A stretch of 64,000 nt of DNA from Epiperipatus broadwayi (GCA_028023455.1 JAQFVV010006718.1:62001-126000), one strand, 5' to 3'. Counted from the first letter of the stretch, positions 25,651-39,359 are shown. Numbers and translations: made by a program. The notes: generated by a model from the sequence alone, not told the origin.

Positions 25651-27854
25651 TGTAACGATCCGGAGAAAGCGACTTAACGTAAACTGCACTACGGGGCGCC
25701 ATCTAGGCATTTGAACCTAGAAAAATTTATAAAGTAGGCAGATACGTAAGTAAAAAAAAAAAAAAAAAAATTTTTTTTTTCCTTTTTTAAATATTTTGGT
25801 TCCGGTCGTTAGCCCATGTCACTAGCTCAGTGGAATAGCAGAGATTTAATAAGATAATCTAAGAGCATATATATAAAAAAAGGAATAAAATAAGCCACTG
25901 CCAGTAATTAACATACCAACATTTATTTATGCACATATATATAAGATTTAAAATTATTTTAGTATTAGTTTTACATTTTAATTTTTAACATTCTTTTTAA
26001 CTTTGATTTTTGACTTTAATTTACATTTAATTACTATTATATTCTAATTTTACATTTTAATTAAGTTCGCACAGTTGGGATTATAAAAGCTTGTTATAAT
26101 AAGTTGCTATAGATCGCTTAAAAACATTCCAAAGTAAACATAAGCGATCAAAATATAAAATTATTGATTACTGACAATTGCGGAGGGAAATTTATATGTA
26201 ACCCCATTAGTATTCACCATAAGATACTTGCATTGTCACCAATAACTTAAAAGACATCCGAATAAATACATTTTAGATACTCACCGTAAGGTATCATTAT
26301 TTATCGAATGTCTATATATTTTGATCAAATATGAAAACGCAAAACATAGTTAACCGATAAACAATCCATGCAAGCATCTATAAACAAATTAAATTTAATG
26401 CATTTTTATTTAGGGTCGAGCATGAATACTACATAGATTTGCATTGAAATTAAAATATTCTATCCCTATTTAACCTTAGGCTAAAATTCGTAGTCAAACT
26501 GGCATCAATTCATCTGATATATCGATGTATTCAATGTAATAAAATACGACAGCACAAAAGGTTAAAAGAAGAAATTGCCTCTTATGAGATAGGAATATTA
26601 CATCTATCTCTAAAGAAGAGCAATAAAACAAAAAACTCCATAGAAAGGAACTGCGGTATCCGACTTATAATTCCTTCCATAGGCAAACGGAAGTGTGCGG
26701 CGTATGAAGCGATTCTGCCCGTGGCGAATCAATATTACATCTACTAATCACACCAATATATCCAATCCATTGACCCAATCTAACCACGAAACAAATAACC
26801 TAAGATTACCCTCCCCTAATATAACTTTACAAATCTATACAGCCATTCACGCCCGACTTAAGTTTAACATTTATATAATTAATTTAACGGAAAACAACAA
26901 TCATAATAAAACTTAAAGAACAAAAAATAAATAAATGGAAATGATTTTACAAAATAAATAAGAAAAAAAAATACATTAAATAACATTATTAATGAAGAAT
27001 TTAGTTTGGTCAGATAGGATTCTATTGCATTATTTACTAAAAAGTTTTAAAATTTAGAGTTCTTATTGTTTCAAGTGAATATATATAAGTTCTTACGATT
27101 TTTAAAACGTCCAACTTTATCCGTTGCTTGCCATGAACGTAAATTCCCACGCCGTCCTAAAATTGGTATCCATTTAGCCGTTGTTTTATTTATTCATTCG
27201 GAGGTTTTTTAATTTAGTTGGTCCTCAATTTAGGAAATGATAGTTCATTTCTCCTTTCTTTAACAGCTGAAAGAATTGACCGTGCGTCTGTCAATTCCTC
27301 CAACTCCGTACTACTACATATAGTCACATCGTAATAATCAATTTCCAGTCACTAATTAATAATTTCCAAATTTTTTCCTTTTATACGTATTCGAAGGATT
27401 GACTTAACATTACGTCATCAATGAGATGATCCTTTTCGTTGAGGTCCGATTTCCAAATGGATTTATTTCATTTGCTGAAAGTTTCTATTGTTTTCTTATC
27501 TGACCGGTGTTTTTACATTTAAATGCCAAGGCTGGTTTACATTTAACTAATTAACAATCATTTCCATTTCTGATTAATTAACCTGTTTTCCAAATCAAAA
27601 ATATGTTTAAAGATAAATTTAAAGATATAATTTTATCTCCAAATCTTTTTAAAATTTAGTTTTAAAATACTTTTTCTTTAATAAATTTTTATTTTAATAA
27701 TTTTTCATTATCTGTGCGATTTAATATATAAGAGTTTAAGATGATATTTAATTTCAATTTTTAATTCTAAAAGAAAATTTTTAAATGCGAACTTTTTAAT
27801 TTACTTTCAAAAAAAAAAACAACAACAATGTAACGAACATCTGTGCTCGTTACA
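25651..27854 (+). repeat. Downstream LTR, 2204 bp
   Basis: A copy of 22674-24895 lacking about 17 bp near 26116. It ends TCGTTACA at 27854 and is followed by the GTAT target duplication. Confidence 0.88.
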
Positions 27855-27858
27855 GTAT

Positions 27859-30359
27859 AATTATAAAAATATACTTTATGCAATGAAATGTTATATTAAT
27901 ATTTAGTTATTTTTTTTTTTAAATGTAAATGTACCTTTCCTATCTTTACAAATCAATAATTAATTACATATTTATGTTAGTTAATAAATAAAACATATTA
28001 CATAAAATCCAACGGTGTCTTCTTTCACCCATAATTGTTCTTTTTCCTAGGCACAAACTTTCACCAAACATTACTTCCTTTTCCGGTACATCACGTGTTT
28101 TTAAAAGTTTTATAAAATTGAGAACGTTCTTTTTTTTAAAGAAAAATAAAATAAAAGTCAGTTCCACCATAAACAAAATAAAATTAAAATAGTTTATAAG
28201 ATCCGGATTCATTTCTTTAAGGAAAAAAATTATTTAAAAGTTATTATTTTTTTAAAATTAGTCAATAGTTTATAAATCCTTATTGAATTATTCTAATTGA
28301 CTTGGATATCCATGTATCTTTTATTTGCGCATTCCTTAACAAAATAATTTAGGTAAGATTAATTTTTTTAATTCTTCTGTACGACCAGCGTTCAGACTTT
28401 AATAATATAATAATTTTACTTATAGGTATTTCTTAGCCAATTAAACTTCCAATTTATTTGCCTTTTAAAACTGTCAAAATTTAGTCTTTTAAACCACAAA
28501 GACTTTACAAGGCAAGTATTTATATAATCATTATTATTTACCATATCTTTACCAAGATATATACTTAAATTTATAATTTACATATACTTTCTTCATAAAG
28601 AAGTATTTCTCTTTTTTAAAATATTTGTCTTTATAAAAATTAATTACAATTAATTTTTTAAATTTATATAATGTCCTATATATTACTTTTATCCATCTAG
28701 TAATTCTCCTAGTTAATCCAGCGTTTGTTATATTTTTAGTATAAAGTCTCCAATACATGTTATCCTTATACGATGTCTTCATGACTATTTGATAGTAAAT
28801 TGAACTTCGATAGAGACGATCAATAGGAAACTATAACTAAATTAGCACTGCATATTTGACGATAAAATTTTTATAAATTATTTAAAACCACTCTCTTATA
28901 ATTTTTAAAATGACTACGAGAGCGTCTATAATTTTACTTAGCTATCTCTAATAGCACACTTTACTTTTAAAAATTACAATCATAATCCCCTCCGAACAAT
29001 TGAACCTTGATTTTATACCGGAATAAACCTCCCACTTGATTGGTAAATTAAACAATCAACTTGCTAGCTTATTTACATATTTTACCAACAATACAGAATT
29101 AAAAAAATAAATAATGACTTATTTAATACTTATTATTTATTACATTATTAAATTCTCAAATTAATCTTTATCATTTATTTAAATCTATTAAACATTTTTT
29201 AAAATATTCTTTCTTACTTTATTTCACTTTTAACTTTTATAATATTATTTTTATAAACAAACTAAGTCTATTTTTATTCGTTATGTTTTTTTTAAAGCAG
29301 CATTTTAAAAATCAGATTTAATGTTTCACATTAATTATCTTTATTTTTTATCCCGTGATAGCCAATATAATACTTATAATTTTTATAACAGAATTTTAAA
29401 ATATTTTTGGCAACTTTACTAAAAAACTCACAAGCATGTGTGTATGTGTCTAACTAACATCTGTTTTACAACACAGATACAAACGCCTGTAATAATCTAA
29501 AAATAAACTAACAATTTCATTTTTTAAAAATAAATATTCTTAAAATAAACAATATATTATAACAACTTTTAAAATAATAATTCAATATTATTAAAATCAA
29601 ATATTAATCTTCTATTATGTACTACTAATAATTAAAATATTTATATACACCTATTAAATATTAATCTTTATCAACAATAAATATATGCATTTAATTTTAA
29701 CTTGTCTTTTTAAAAACTTTTAGTTTTAAACATTTATTTATTAAATTTATTAATGCAGTATTAATTATGGCCAGTTTTCCCAACCACATACTATTATCAT
29801 CTTTATTGAAACGTCTCTCTCAAACATCAGCACAATTTTCACATATCAAACACTCATAAATTACTTTAATTACATTTTTTTGAAAGATTGCTATTAACAA
29901 AATTAACATCATATAGCTAAATATATCTTAGAATTAAAATTTTTTTTAAACAGATTGATACAACAATTTATGGAGACCCATACAAAAGGGCACAATATTA
30001 ATCAATATATTTGTAAATATACATAACAAAAACAAAAAAAAGAAGGAAAGTAAAGTAATCATATTTTTAAGTAGAGTAAACATCTATAAATTTTAAAAGT
30101 TGAATGAAATACCGCAGACTTAAAAAATTGTGAAACAAAAAAAAAAGTAATATATTAACCTATTCATTAAACAACAAAAACAGAACAGTAAACAAATGTC
30201 AATTGTAGTAATTTTCATACATGTGGAAAAAATAGTTTAATAACATTGAGTATAGCAAAAAATGTGTCCTAATTTTTGTTTAAATGACACCACATAAATT
30301 CCTAAAGATAGGAATCCAAGTGTTGCATTGAGGATCGGTGATGCTATTTATTTCTGCAT
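27859..30359. other. AT-rich stretch, no gene recognised
   Basis: Short Lys/Tyr/Ile-rich frames on the minus strand (for example 28549-28782) look like AT-rich noise. No RNA gene or element end was recognised. Confidence 0.5.
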
Positions 30360-31048
30360 TTTGCAACTTCATAGTCTTTCGATGGTTTGGGTGTGAACCC
30401 CAGTTGCTGGATCAACGAAATTATACATGTGGTTTACACGAAAATGGTCATATCCTTAATTCCTAGACTTTTTACATTTGTATGCTCTCCAATTATCAGA
30501 ACAGAGAATGGAACCCTTTTGCACATTCTATTGAATTGCTTTTATTAGTGTCCATGCTGTCCAATCTTTAACAGACATGATGAAACATTTGGCGGTCTCT
30601 CTGCATATGCCACCAAAAAGCCATTGTTGAGGAAACATTCGGCCTTTCTGATTTTTCCTTTGTGAAAAATGATTTTCATCGATCTCAACGATTTTATTAG
30701 GCCATCCAATTTTAAGATGTTGTGGCTGGAGAATGGCATTCATGCAAACCTCATACATATAATTATTCCAGTCGATCACTGTTTTACTGGACAATCTAAG
30801 CTCATTTTGTCCAAACTGTATTGATGCTAATTGCCTAGACCAACAGTTAATGAACCTGATAGCTGTTAAAAATGGTATTCTAGATCCTTCCAACTAGGTT
30901 CCCTTTCGAAAGGAAATTTTGCTGTGGCAGCCTGCAACATTACATCACCACTGTTTATCAGACCTATGAATGTACAAGGCAATATTTCATATTTTTGGAA
31001 ATAAACAATGGCATTCAATTCATTTGTTGGCAGTTTCCAAATTGTCAT
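30360..31048 (-). pseudogene. Merlin/IS1016-like (ISXO2-type) transposase remnant
   Basis: The minus strand encodes pieces of a DDE transposase. The N-terminal part at 31048-30866 overlaps, in another frame, the main part at 30893-30528. The main part has the first acidic site in IVEIDENHF, then RMFPQQWLFGGICRETAKCF. Beyond a stop at 30528 the frame continues with CSDNWRAYK (second Asp) and VNHMYNFVDPATGVHTQTIERL (Glu of the triad, in the H.Q.IE.LW block, where L is followed by a stop instead of W). The order matches Merlin transposases, which are relatives of bacterial IS1016/ISXO2. Stops and a frameshift make it inactive. Terminal inverted repeats and the expected 8-9-bp duplication were not found. 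Confidence 0.85.
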
Positions 31049-31489
31049 AATATTGGACTATTTACAAATACAAAAAAAAAAAAAAAATCAAAAGAACAAT
31101 CCATCAAAATACGAAAAGTAATTACACTCATTGAATTTATATAAAATGTAATCACAAAAAAGTGAACAATATTAAAAGTACGTTTTCCAAAAAAAAAAAA
31201 AAACATGTTTTACAAGCACGTTTTCAAAAGAAGAATGGTTTTGTTACTATCAACTATAAAACAACCAAATAATAGCAATCAAGGAACGTTTTTAAAAATA
31301 ATTCATTGAAAAATATAAATAATGGAAAATAAAAATAATTCAAGCACGTATTGCAAAAATTTAAGTTACTTTTTCAAAGGTTTTGCCATTAAAAAAAGGG
31401 GGTTATTTTATTTCAATTCTATATCAAGAAAATCCTATATCTACTTTATTGCAGTACTAATTAATACTCAAGTACCAGTTTTATATCTT

Positions 31490-31770
31490 AAAAGACTATA
31501 CTCCAGTGAAAATATATCGAATCAACTCCCCAATGTTAATTTTACATACAATCACTAATTTATAATTGCGTTTAAACAATATTGATTTATAAAAACAGAT
31601 AAAATATACACGTATGCTATTTTTCACTGTAATAAATAAGAGGAATTGATCGCGTTCAAACTACCAAATTGACTAAAATAGAGGTCTAATTAAAAACAAT
31701 ATTGCAAACCATAAAAACTATATTTTATCTGCCCCTCCCCCCCCGTGAAAATAATACTAGTATTAGTACT
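31490..31770 (+). repeat. Third copy of the 19.8-20.2-kb dispersed repeat
   Basis: It shares CCAGTGAAAATATATCGAATC, the CAACTCCCCAATGTT block, TTTACATACAATCACTAA, AGATAAAATATACACGTATG, CACTGTAATAAATA and GAGGAATTGAT, in the same order as 19840-20060. It ends in a C-rich run near 31735. Confidence 0.7.
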
Positions 31771-34700
31771 GCAATAAAGAAGATATAGGAGGCTTTTCAC
31801 ATACGCAATAATCTTGCTATGATATAGAATTGAAATAAAATAAACCCTTTCTTTAATTAATTTAATTAAACGTTATTATTAAATCCAATTATTCAAGTTT
31901 AGCGTTATGCATGTTTGGGTTTATAATTTAACAAATTGCTATGTCAAAGTAAATCTTGATTTAAATTTATATTTAAACTTTTAATAAATTCGAACAAACA
32001 CGCGCGTTTAATCATATATGTGTATACGTAATAGCAGACAGAGAATATAAATTTCACCCCTCTACTATATTAACTTATAAAAATTCAATTGAAATGTGAT
32101 CGTAACTTATCAGTTTTATTTATTTAGATTTAAATTTGAAAAACTTATATAATAAATGATAATTTCCAATAGTACCCACTTGAATTATGAAAACCAGTCG
32201 TATTAACAAGAGAAATTCGTTTGAAATTTTTTTACAAAACATCAATATATTTTTTATTCTCTTGCTAGATAAATATTGACTATAATAAATAAAATATGCA
32301 ATACTTATCAAATCATAAGTCAAAAAAGTTGTTTCTTAGACTTCTGCGAGTGAAGAGTGACAAGAGAGAGAGGTCTATATTATGCGATATATAATTTAGT
32401 GTTTAGCAAATGATGCAAAACGGTTTACTTTTTGGTGAACTTCCTGGCTGAAGTGCCTTTGGCATACTCCCGGAAGTGACTTATTGCCTCTTGATTAGGT
32501 GAAGGGGGGGGGACTACGGAGGTAATACAATTTCGCACCTCTTTTTGCTTTCATAGGTAATAAAATAAGAAAGTCATCAAATATAAGGTAATAATCAATT
32601 ATAATTTTTGATTAATACAGTATTTAAATAGAAGTATATGATTACGTAAATTTGTTTTTTAAGGGAGTGCGTATTTAAACACACTTCTTAATTAAGTTCT
32701 GTTGCATAATTGTTTACTCACAGCTATTACAGTCGCGTAACTTTGGTTAAACCTCACCTACTATTATCTGGGTAGTATAGACATTTCATAAGTACTCATA
32801 TTTGATAGGGAAACTCAAAAATTATATTTATATCTACCGCTTGTGAAAATCTTTATGATAATACACAAGCACTCATGTACCGCATATATATATCATAAAA
32901 TTTCATATGATATAATTGTAATGCATCTGTCTAACATATCTATTATTTGCGTTCAAATCAGTATTCGGGGAGATGGGAAGGGGAGTAAAACTTAAAATTT
33001 TTTTTTGAAGTTTCAATAAGACTTAGGGTTTTTTTTACCTTTAATTTCACAGATAATGCGAGTAGCTATCCATTACCGGTCAGTACGTGGGTATTTCTTG
33101 TTTTGCTATTTTAGATTATTGGTGAAATCATTGTCTGTAATGGGATATTTGTAATACATATCCCAAATTAAGATTACTAAGCTTTTATTCTAATCAAACG
33201 TTAAACAATTAAAATAGGACAGCTGACATTAATTTATATTTTCTCCATAGATGGTGTGTGTTTTAAATAGTAAATTTTGACACTTATATTGCACTTTTTT
33301 ACTTTTACAACATCTTTTCTATTTACAGTAAGCGTTAGTAATGAATAAATGCTAGATAATTTTGCATAATGAATCCCTATCCAGAGCTGTCTATCCAACA
33401 TACCCAAACTAGTTTCGAAATATATTAGTTTAAATGGCCAAAGCTCCTCATTTATGAAACTCATAAGTTTAAAAGTAGACTGGGGATATTGGAAAGGGCA
33501 TCATTGTATAAGAGGGGATTCATTAAGCATTATCATCTGGCATCTATTATTTACTATAGATTACAATAAATAGTATAGCTGTGGTGAAGGGGAAAAAATC
33601 TATGTTGCTGAAACAACATTGAGTAAATTGGAGTTATGTGAGAGATTTGTATCATACATAAATTGAAAATATCACAGTTGCAGTGGGATATAATGAACCC
33701 ATGTCCCTCATTGTATTAATGGAGAATAACCCTCAATAGGCAAATTAATTTTGGTCTTAATCTAAATTAGTAGTATTTCAATCAAAAAAACATTGGAGGC
33801 AAATAAATGCCTTTAAGAGGTTTTGAAAAGTATACCATTAGGATTTTATAGATTATTTTGTTGGAACCAAATGTATTAAAATGCTTTCTATCAACCTACA
33901 AAGAAATCAAATTAGTTTTAATTTTTAATATTAATTAAAAAGACATAAAATTATCAACAATAATGGTAGATGAACCAAATCTTCAAATGTATAGTGATAT
34001 TTCTAAACCAGTTACAATTCCCACTGTAAAGATGCCATTATAATCTTTAAATACTGTAGCGTATATTCAAAATAAAAGAAACCATACCTATCAGTTATTT
34101 GTTTAATTATTTTTTTTCAAAACGATAGTCTTTAAAAGTATAAACAATTACATCTATTATTCCCAAAATATTTTTTCCATTGAAATATATTTAGAATATC
34201 TGTTATTTTAAAATGTTCATGAATGAGCCCATAAATGTGGGTTAATGTATATATGTGAATGTGTGCGTGTTTTAATTCTTGCTGTAGACCATTAAAAATA
34301 TAGCAGTATTGAATTTAAAAACTCTAAAATTTGCAGAAGTTCCAGATCACCATGTGTTCAAGATATTTCGGTTCCCAAAACCATTATTTCAACCTTCGCA
34401 AAGCGTATATGATCTTAAGTTTTAGATGTCTCCTCTAAAAAAAAAAATAATCTAAATTGCTAAATGTCTCATTATACACTTAAGAACAAAGTGTTCTAAT
34501 TTTAAAGTGGAACATATATATATAAAAGTTTCTGATGTGTGCGTGCGTGCTAAAACAAAAGTATTCAGGGCGAAAGATGTAAATATAGATTTCAGGATTT
34601 ACTATGTCTTACGACGACATAAGACAATACGGAAAGAATGCAAAGATTTATCTTATGATGTGTGTTCATGTTAGGTAAAGAATACGGATGATAATCTTAA

Positions 34701-35704
34701 GGAAACAAATGATGGAGTTATGGGAGGGGGTATATAGCTTGCGGGGGAGGGGTAGAGGCTATATTAGTATGTATTCTTTTGTTTACTGAGGATGAAGAAT
34801 AACTAAGAAAGAAGAATTAAAATATAGTAGTTATTAAAACTGAAAACAAGTAATTTTTTAAACTGAAAACAATTTTTTAAAACTGGTATATTAAAAAAAA
34901 GGAAAATAAGGTTACCATGAATAACCGATAATCATATATTTAATGGTTGTCAGTATTTTTATAAGTAGTTTTGAACGAAGGTAACTACATCACAATGTAT
35001 CATATATATGTCATATTATTATTACTATTTGCGGGATATTCCGTGCAGTGAAAAAGCTAAATGTTGACGTTTCAGTACAATATCAAGTACCTTCCTCAGA
35101 GCGTCCTCTTTCTCAAATCATAAGAATACATGTGAGATTTAAAATCGTTTTTATCGTTTTCTTTCTCCTCATATTTAAATTCTATTGGTTGAGAAGTAAT
35201 AATAATATGACATCTTTTATCCGTGAAAATATTAGAATTAATATATATATGGGATGATGCATACAACGTCTAAATAAATAGAAGTATTTTAGAACATAAT
35301 TAAATAATATTTTTATGATTACTGTATTATGATTTTGGAACTTGGGATAATCTTCCTTTAATGCCAATATAAAGTTTTATTTGTGGCTGCTAATTTAAAT
35401 ATAATATCAATAATAAAATAGATTTTAATTTTCTAATAATTTGTTGTAAATTCAAAATCTGCTTTAGTGAGAGAGGCTTGAAAAATGAAGTGTTTATACG
35501 ACAACTTTCCACTATTGTATATATACTCCCTGATTTTCTCTTTTTTCGTTTTGAAGTAGAACATGATTGTTTTTCTCACTACTGACATTACAGGTTGGGT
35601 AAACAAGTCCATATTCATAAATGTGCAAAACACTCAGGCAAGATTAAATTCAGTCATGCCACACGCACACACAAAAAAACCAGACAATTTTTTAATCATG
35701 ACTG
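31771..35704. other. Nearly 4 kb without a recognisable gene
   Basis: Mostly AT-rich with short G-runs (32507-32514). No frame, RNA or element end can be supported. Confidence 0.5.
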
Positions 35705-36385
35705 ACACTAAGAGCTTCAGAAAATGTTGCAAGAGTTATGAAATGAAAGTGGGACTAAAAGTAAATATTAAAGTATGTCCAATGGATTTTCTCAAAAGAT
35801 GAAAATAAAGATTGATTATGATTAGTTAGAAGAAGTTAATAACTACAAATACCTTGGTCATATTATTACTAGAGATGGAAACATACTGGATGAAATTAAG
35901 CATAGAATTATACTTGGTTGGAGTTCTTTTGCTAGAAATAACTTGATACTTTAAGGAAATATGCCTATGTGTTTGAAAAGGACGGTTTTTAACAAATGAA
36001 ATTTTACCAGTTCTTACTTATGGATCTGAGACTTGGACACTTAATAGACTTCAACCTCTCAAAGAAGTATAGAAAGGTGCATATCAAAAGTAACAAGAAG
36101 AGATCAAAAATGAAATATATAAATAAGAGTACAAAACAGTGTTACTGAAATTGTTTAAAGAATTAAAAGACTGAAGTGGAGTTGGGCTGGATATATTGCT
36201 AGAATAGATGATAATAGATGGACAATTGAAATCATAAACAGGATTTCAAGATATTTATTAAATAAGAAGGTGTGCGGAGATAGTGAGAAGAAGAGAAGCT
36301 AGAGATCAGAGATGAAGTGAACTTGGAGAGATTTTCATCCTGCAGTGGATTGATAATGTTTGACAATAATGATGATGATATTATT
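35705..36385 (+). pseudogene. Third RTE-type LINE remnant
   Basis: The DNA aligns with 6145-6890: AGCTTCAGAAAATGTTGC, a TACAAATACCTTGGTCATA block (YLGHIIT), CTTATGGATCTGAGACTTGG (YGSETWT), then GGAGTTGGGCTGGATATATTG (SWAGYIA) and a tail ending TCCTGCAGTGGATTGATAATG. The catalytic DD box lies upstream of the preserved part and was not found. Stops and frameshifts are frequent. The 3' end runs into a TGATGATGAT motif like the other copies but without (TA)n. Confidence 0.85.
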
Positions 36386-36739
36386 AGTAACAGTTGATAA
36401 TATTACAAAAGTTTAAATAGTTTGAATTTTTCTAAAGAATTTTAACAGTTAAAATTAGATGATTACAATAGTATATAACCATTTTTTATATATCCAAAAA
36501 TCTAATTTGACTTAGTACAAAAGAAGGCACTATTTTCAATTCTTTTCATTATCAAGAATTTTTATGCTTTTGATTTTGCACATCCATTAATACAGTGGTA
36601 AAAAATCTAGAAATCAAGGGTAAGGATCACAGTTTCATCCTGTCACTTCTGAAGCTATTAAAACACTAGTAATTATTCATACAGTAGCATCAACCAGTGC
36701 AATCCTTAGAAATCAATGTATGTGAGAATATTTACTAAT

Positions 36740-37230
36740 TCTATATTCCCAGACTAGTTACTAGCTTGGGGATTTTATCAGTCAGGAGCTTTTGATTTGA
36801 GAGCACCTCACATCCATTGATTGCTAAAGCTTGCTCTGGGTGGCACTGCTGTATGAAAAGTTTGATACTTCTCTAAAAGTTTGTGCACGGTTAGGAAATG
36901 GTGATCATGTGAGGTCACATCTGAAGTTCAAATTTCATATAAACTTCAGAACTACAAACCATATGACTATTGAAGCTGTGGTAAGGTTATTTTGCCATGG
37001 CTATTAATATATGGGTTGGCTGCTGTTTATTCAAGACTATATAGTTATTTAAGTTAGATAAATGAATTTGAAGACATGTAGATGTGTAATAGTTTTGGAT
37101 TTTCTATGTAATAGTTAAACATTAGATAAGTGTTGTCTTTGAGTTGGTATTTTAGATGTAGTATCTGAAGCTTCCAGCACCTCACTGAGAGAGATACTAG
37201 CTAGAAACTACTTTGGGGGTGTGGGAGCTC
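36740..37230. mobile_element. Degenerate hammerhead-family element, inverted halves
   Basis: The minus strand at 36746-36787 reads CTGATAA, a stem region, GTAA, CTAG, TC and TGGG: a hammerhead layout with two core changes. It is followed by a relic of the family tail (CACATCCATTGATTGCTAAAG...GTGGCACTGCTGTATG). The plus strand at about 37177-37218 reads CTGAGAG, TAGCTA, GAAA, CTAC, TTTGGGG, another decayed core. The two halves point in opposite directions, as in the 58.7-kb element. Other family landmarks (GGTGATCATGTGA near 36900, a TTTGCCATGG stretch) are present. Confidence 0.6.
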
Positions 37231-37784
37231 CTAGGTAGAGATCATTTATATGCTTCTCTTGCATTCATTAGTTATAGAAGCTTGCATATGGCTTTTAGAA
37301 GGCTCATTTTATAGTACAGAAAAAAAGTCTTATAGTTGTGTAAATTTATACTGTAATAATGTCCTTAGTGTTAGGTTGGATTGTCAATTAGGTTACTGAA
37401 TTCAGTAATCATACTGTGAGATTAGAAAGAAAGGAAGCAATTTCGTTTTATAATTAATTAAATATTTATTTGTAAAATAATTTTAAATTAATTTATTTAA
37501 AAATGAAATCAATTTTAACCATTTTTGGTTAAGAAAAATTTCTCTATAGTCATTGAAGGTGACTTTGATAAGGGTTCTTGTTCAATTGCATTTGGGCATG
37601 ATTTTAAAATCTATTTAGTGCTGGTATTGGTAGAATGTATAGTTAAGATTAAGATGCAAAGTAAAAGTAAAATTTAAATCTGCTATATTTACATATTCAA
37701 GAAGTTTATTAAACTAATTTGCTTTGGCAAATTATTTAAAATAAAAACATCTAGTAATTCATTTCATAATTGTAAAAACATTAG

Positions 37785-37860
37785 CCGAGAGCGCAGTGCC
37801 TTGCAAGCAAGTAGTTGTTTGCAGACGGTTGTTGCAGGTTCACCTCCTGGCAGATGCTAT
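37785..37860 (+). ncRNA. tRNA-like sequence, probably a SINE head
   Basis: TAGCCGAGAGCGC resembles an A box, and about 55 bases on GTTGCAGGTTCACCTCC resembles a B box. Spacing fits a tRNA with a long variable arm, but acceptor-stem pairing is not evident, so a tRNA-derived SINE relic is more likely than a working tRNA. Confidence 0.4.
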
Positions 37861-38534
37861 GACATATGAAAAAAAAACATGCTTTAACTTTTTATAAGCA
37901 TCTTCAGAAATTTTCAACAATAAATTTGTAACGTTTTGGATTAATTATTCCAAGAAAAAAATAATTTGACAAATTTTTAAACTTGTTTATATATTTGTAT
38001 GATTATCTAAAATTTCAAAGATATCTTCTGTACTTGCTAGTTGAGTCACATATATTTTTGACTCTGATACTTGGAAATTTCATTGGACTTATCCCAATAA
38101 TATTCAAATTGATCAATATACAAATAACTGTTTTTAACATATATTTTGAATAAAGAAATACATAATATTATTTACTTCATTTTATAAAGTATTGTATAAA
38201 AGATCAGAAAAAAATATATATAATAGAGATAATTTTTATTATTATATTAAATGCTTTTATTGACTATGTACTCCCCACCTATGCTTTTTTTAGTGATAGA
38301 CTTTATTAACTTCTGGACCCCTCATTTTTTTATTTTGAGTTAAATCCAAAAATCCCAATTGTGGTTGAAAAAATAATTATTATTTTTCGTTTTAGTGCGC
38401 AATCAATAAAAATATTTAATATTAAAAAAATTTATCTCTATTATTTTTAAGTTTTTAGAATTGACACAATAAATAAAAATGTAAAACTATATTGTATTTT
38501 GAACTGAGTGGAGACTTATAGTTTATATATATAT

Positions 38535-38830
38535 TGTGCCGGTCAAAAACGTCTGCTCACTCAACACTACTCAAATTCTAAGCAAAAGTACATTGAATCC
38601 AATCGTGCTCGAGATACACAGGTCTGGAGCAATCCTGAATTCTAACTTATTTGTCTATTCTTCTAGTCTCTGACTCAATGAACAACAATCCCGATGATAC
38701 AGCACAATTATTTTAAATCCAGGCCTGGAAACACAGCGGTAAAACATAAGATCAGCCTGATGATGATGATCGAGATAAGAGTAGCCCAGGAATTACATTT
38801 ACCAAAGTTATATTTATTAATGCTAAGTTA
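38535..38830 (+). mobile_element. LTR-like 5' end TGTGCC, related to 50256
   Basis: TGTGCCGGTCAAAAACG begins directly after TATATATAT. The next 200 bases share ordered blocks with 50256 onwards: TCTAAGCAAAAGTACATTGA versus ACTAAGCGAAAGTACCTCGA, CGAGATACA versus CGAGATATT, and a CTATTCTTCTAG...TGAACAA stretch versus CTATTCTCGAG...TGAACAA. The far end was not located. Confidence 0.55.
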
Positions 38831-39359
38831 TTAGCTAAAGAAAATAATACTAATTAGAAAATAATAATTCAAAACAAACCAGGATTTACATGAAATATAT
38901 ATTCAATAAAATATTAAGAAAATGCATATATATTACAAAATTGCTTCATGCTTGGGATAAAATTATACATTTACAAAACTTGGGATTTGTTTTTATAAAA
39001 TCCTCTTTATTAATTATTTAATGAATATAATTTTATGGAGTGTGATATAGTTTGTGCAGGGTTAATATGCCAATTTACAAATATTTACAAATAATATGCT
39101 GTGGATGTATAAAACAAATGTAAAAGACCATGACAGATTTAGATGATTAATGATATAAAGGATAGTTTGCAATTTAATAGTAAATGATTTTGTAAACAGG
39201 CAAAATATGCAATCTTAATCATTTATTTACCTTATGAAAATCATTATATACAGCTTTGGTAGTTGTTTTATTGACATCCACGCGCGCGGATTAAAAAAAT
39301 ATAGATTATGAACATTTCCAGGCTTCTTCTTTTTTTCAATTTGAATTACTGGTTTTTGA

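Larger units (their letters stand above)
22674..27854 (+). mobile_element. Young non-autonomous LTR retrotransposon (LARD-like), 5.2 kb
   Basis: Two near-identical direct repeats (22674-24895 and 25651-27854) both start TGTAACGATCCGG and end GCTCGTTACA, with TG...CA ends inside an 8-bp inverted repeat TGTAACGA/TCGTTACA. The bases just before (GTAT, 22670-22673) recur just after (GTAT, 27855-27858), giving a 4-bp target duplication. The internal region is only 755 bp and has no gag or pol. The copies differ by a roughly 17-bp indel near 23137 or 26116, a C/T change (about 24277 versus 27237) and homopolymer lengths, so insertion was recent. Having LTRs three times longer than the interior is unusual. 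Mobilisation would need enzymes from another element. Confidence 0.88.

Noticed and set aside
23735-26916. Identical 73-codon frames at 23735-23956 and 26695-26916
   Set aside because: Their identity follows from the LTR duplication; no domain, and the frame is not kept in the solo LTR at 4049-5835.
37785-37860. Functional tRNA gene
   Set aside because: A and B boxes are plausible, but no convincing acceptor stem; kept only as a SINE-like relic.
38755-38785. CTGATGATGATGATCGAGA as another hammerhead core
   Set aside because: No GAAA after a closing stem II and no cleavage site; it is a short TGA repeat.
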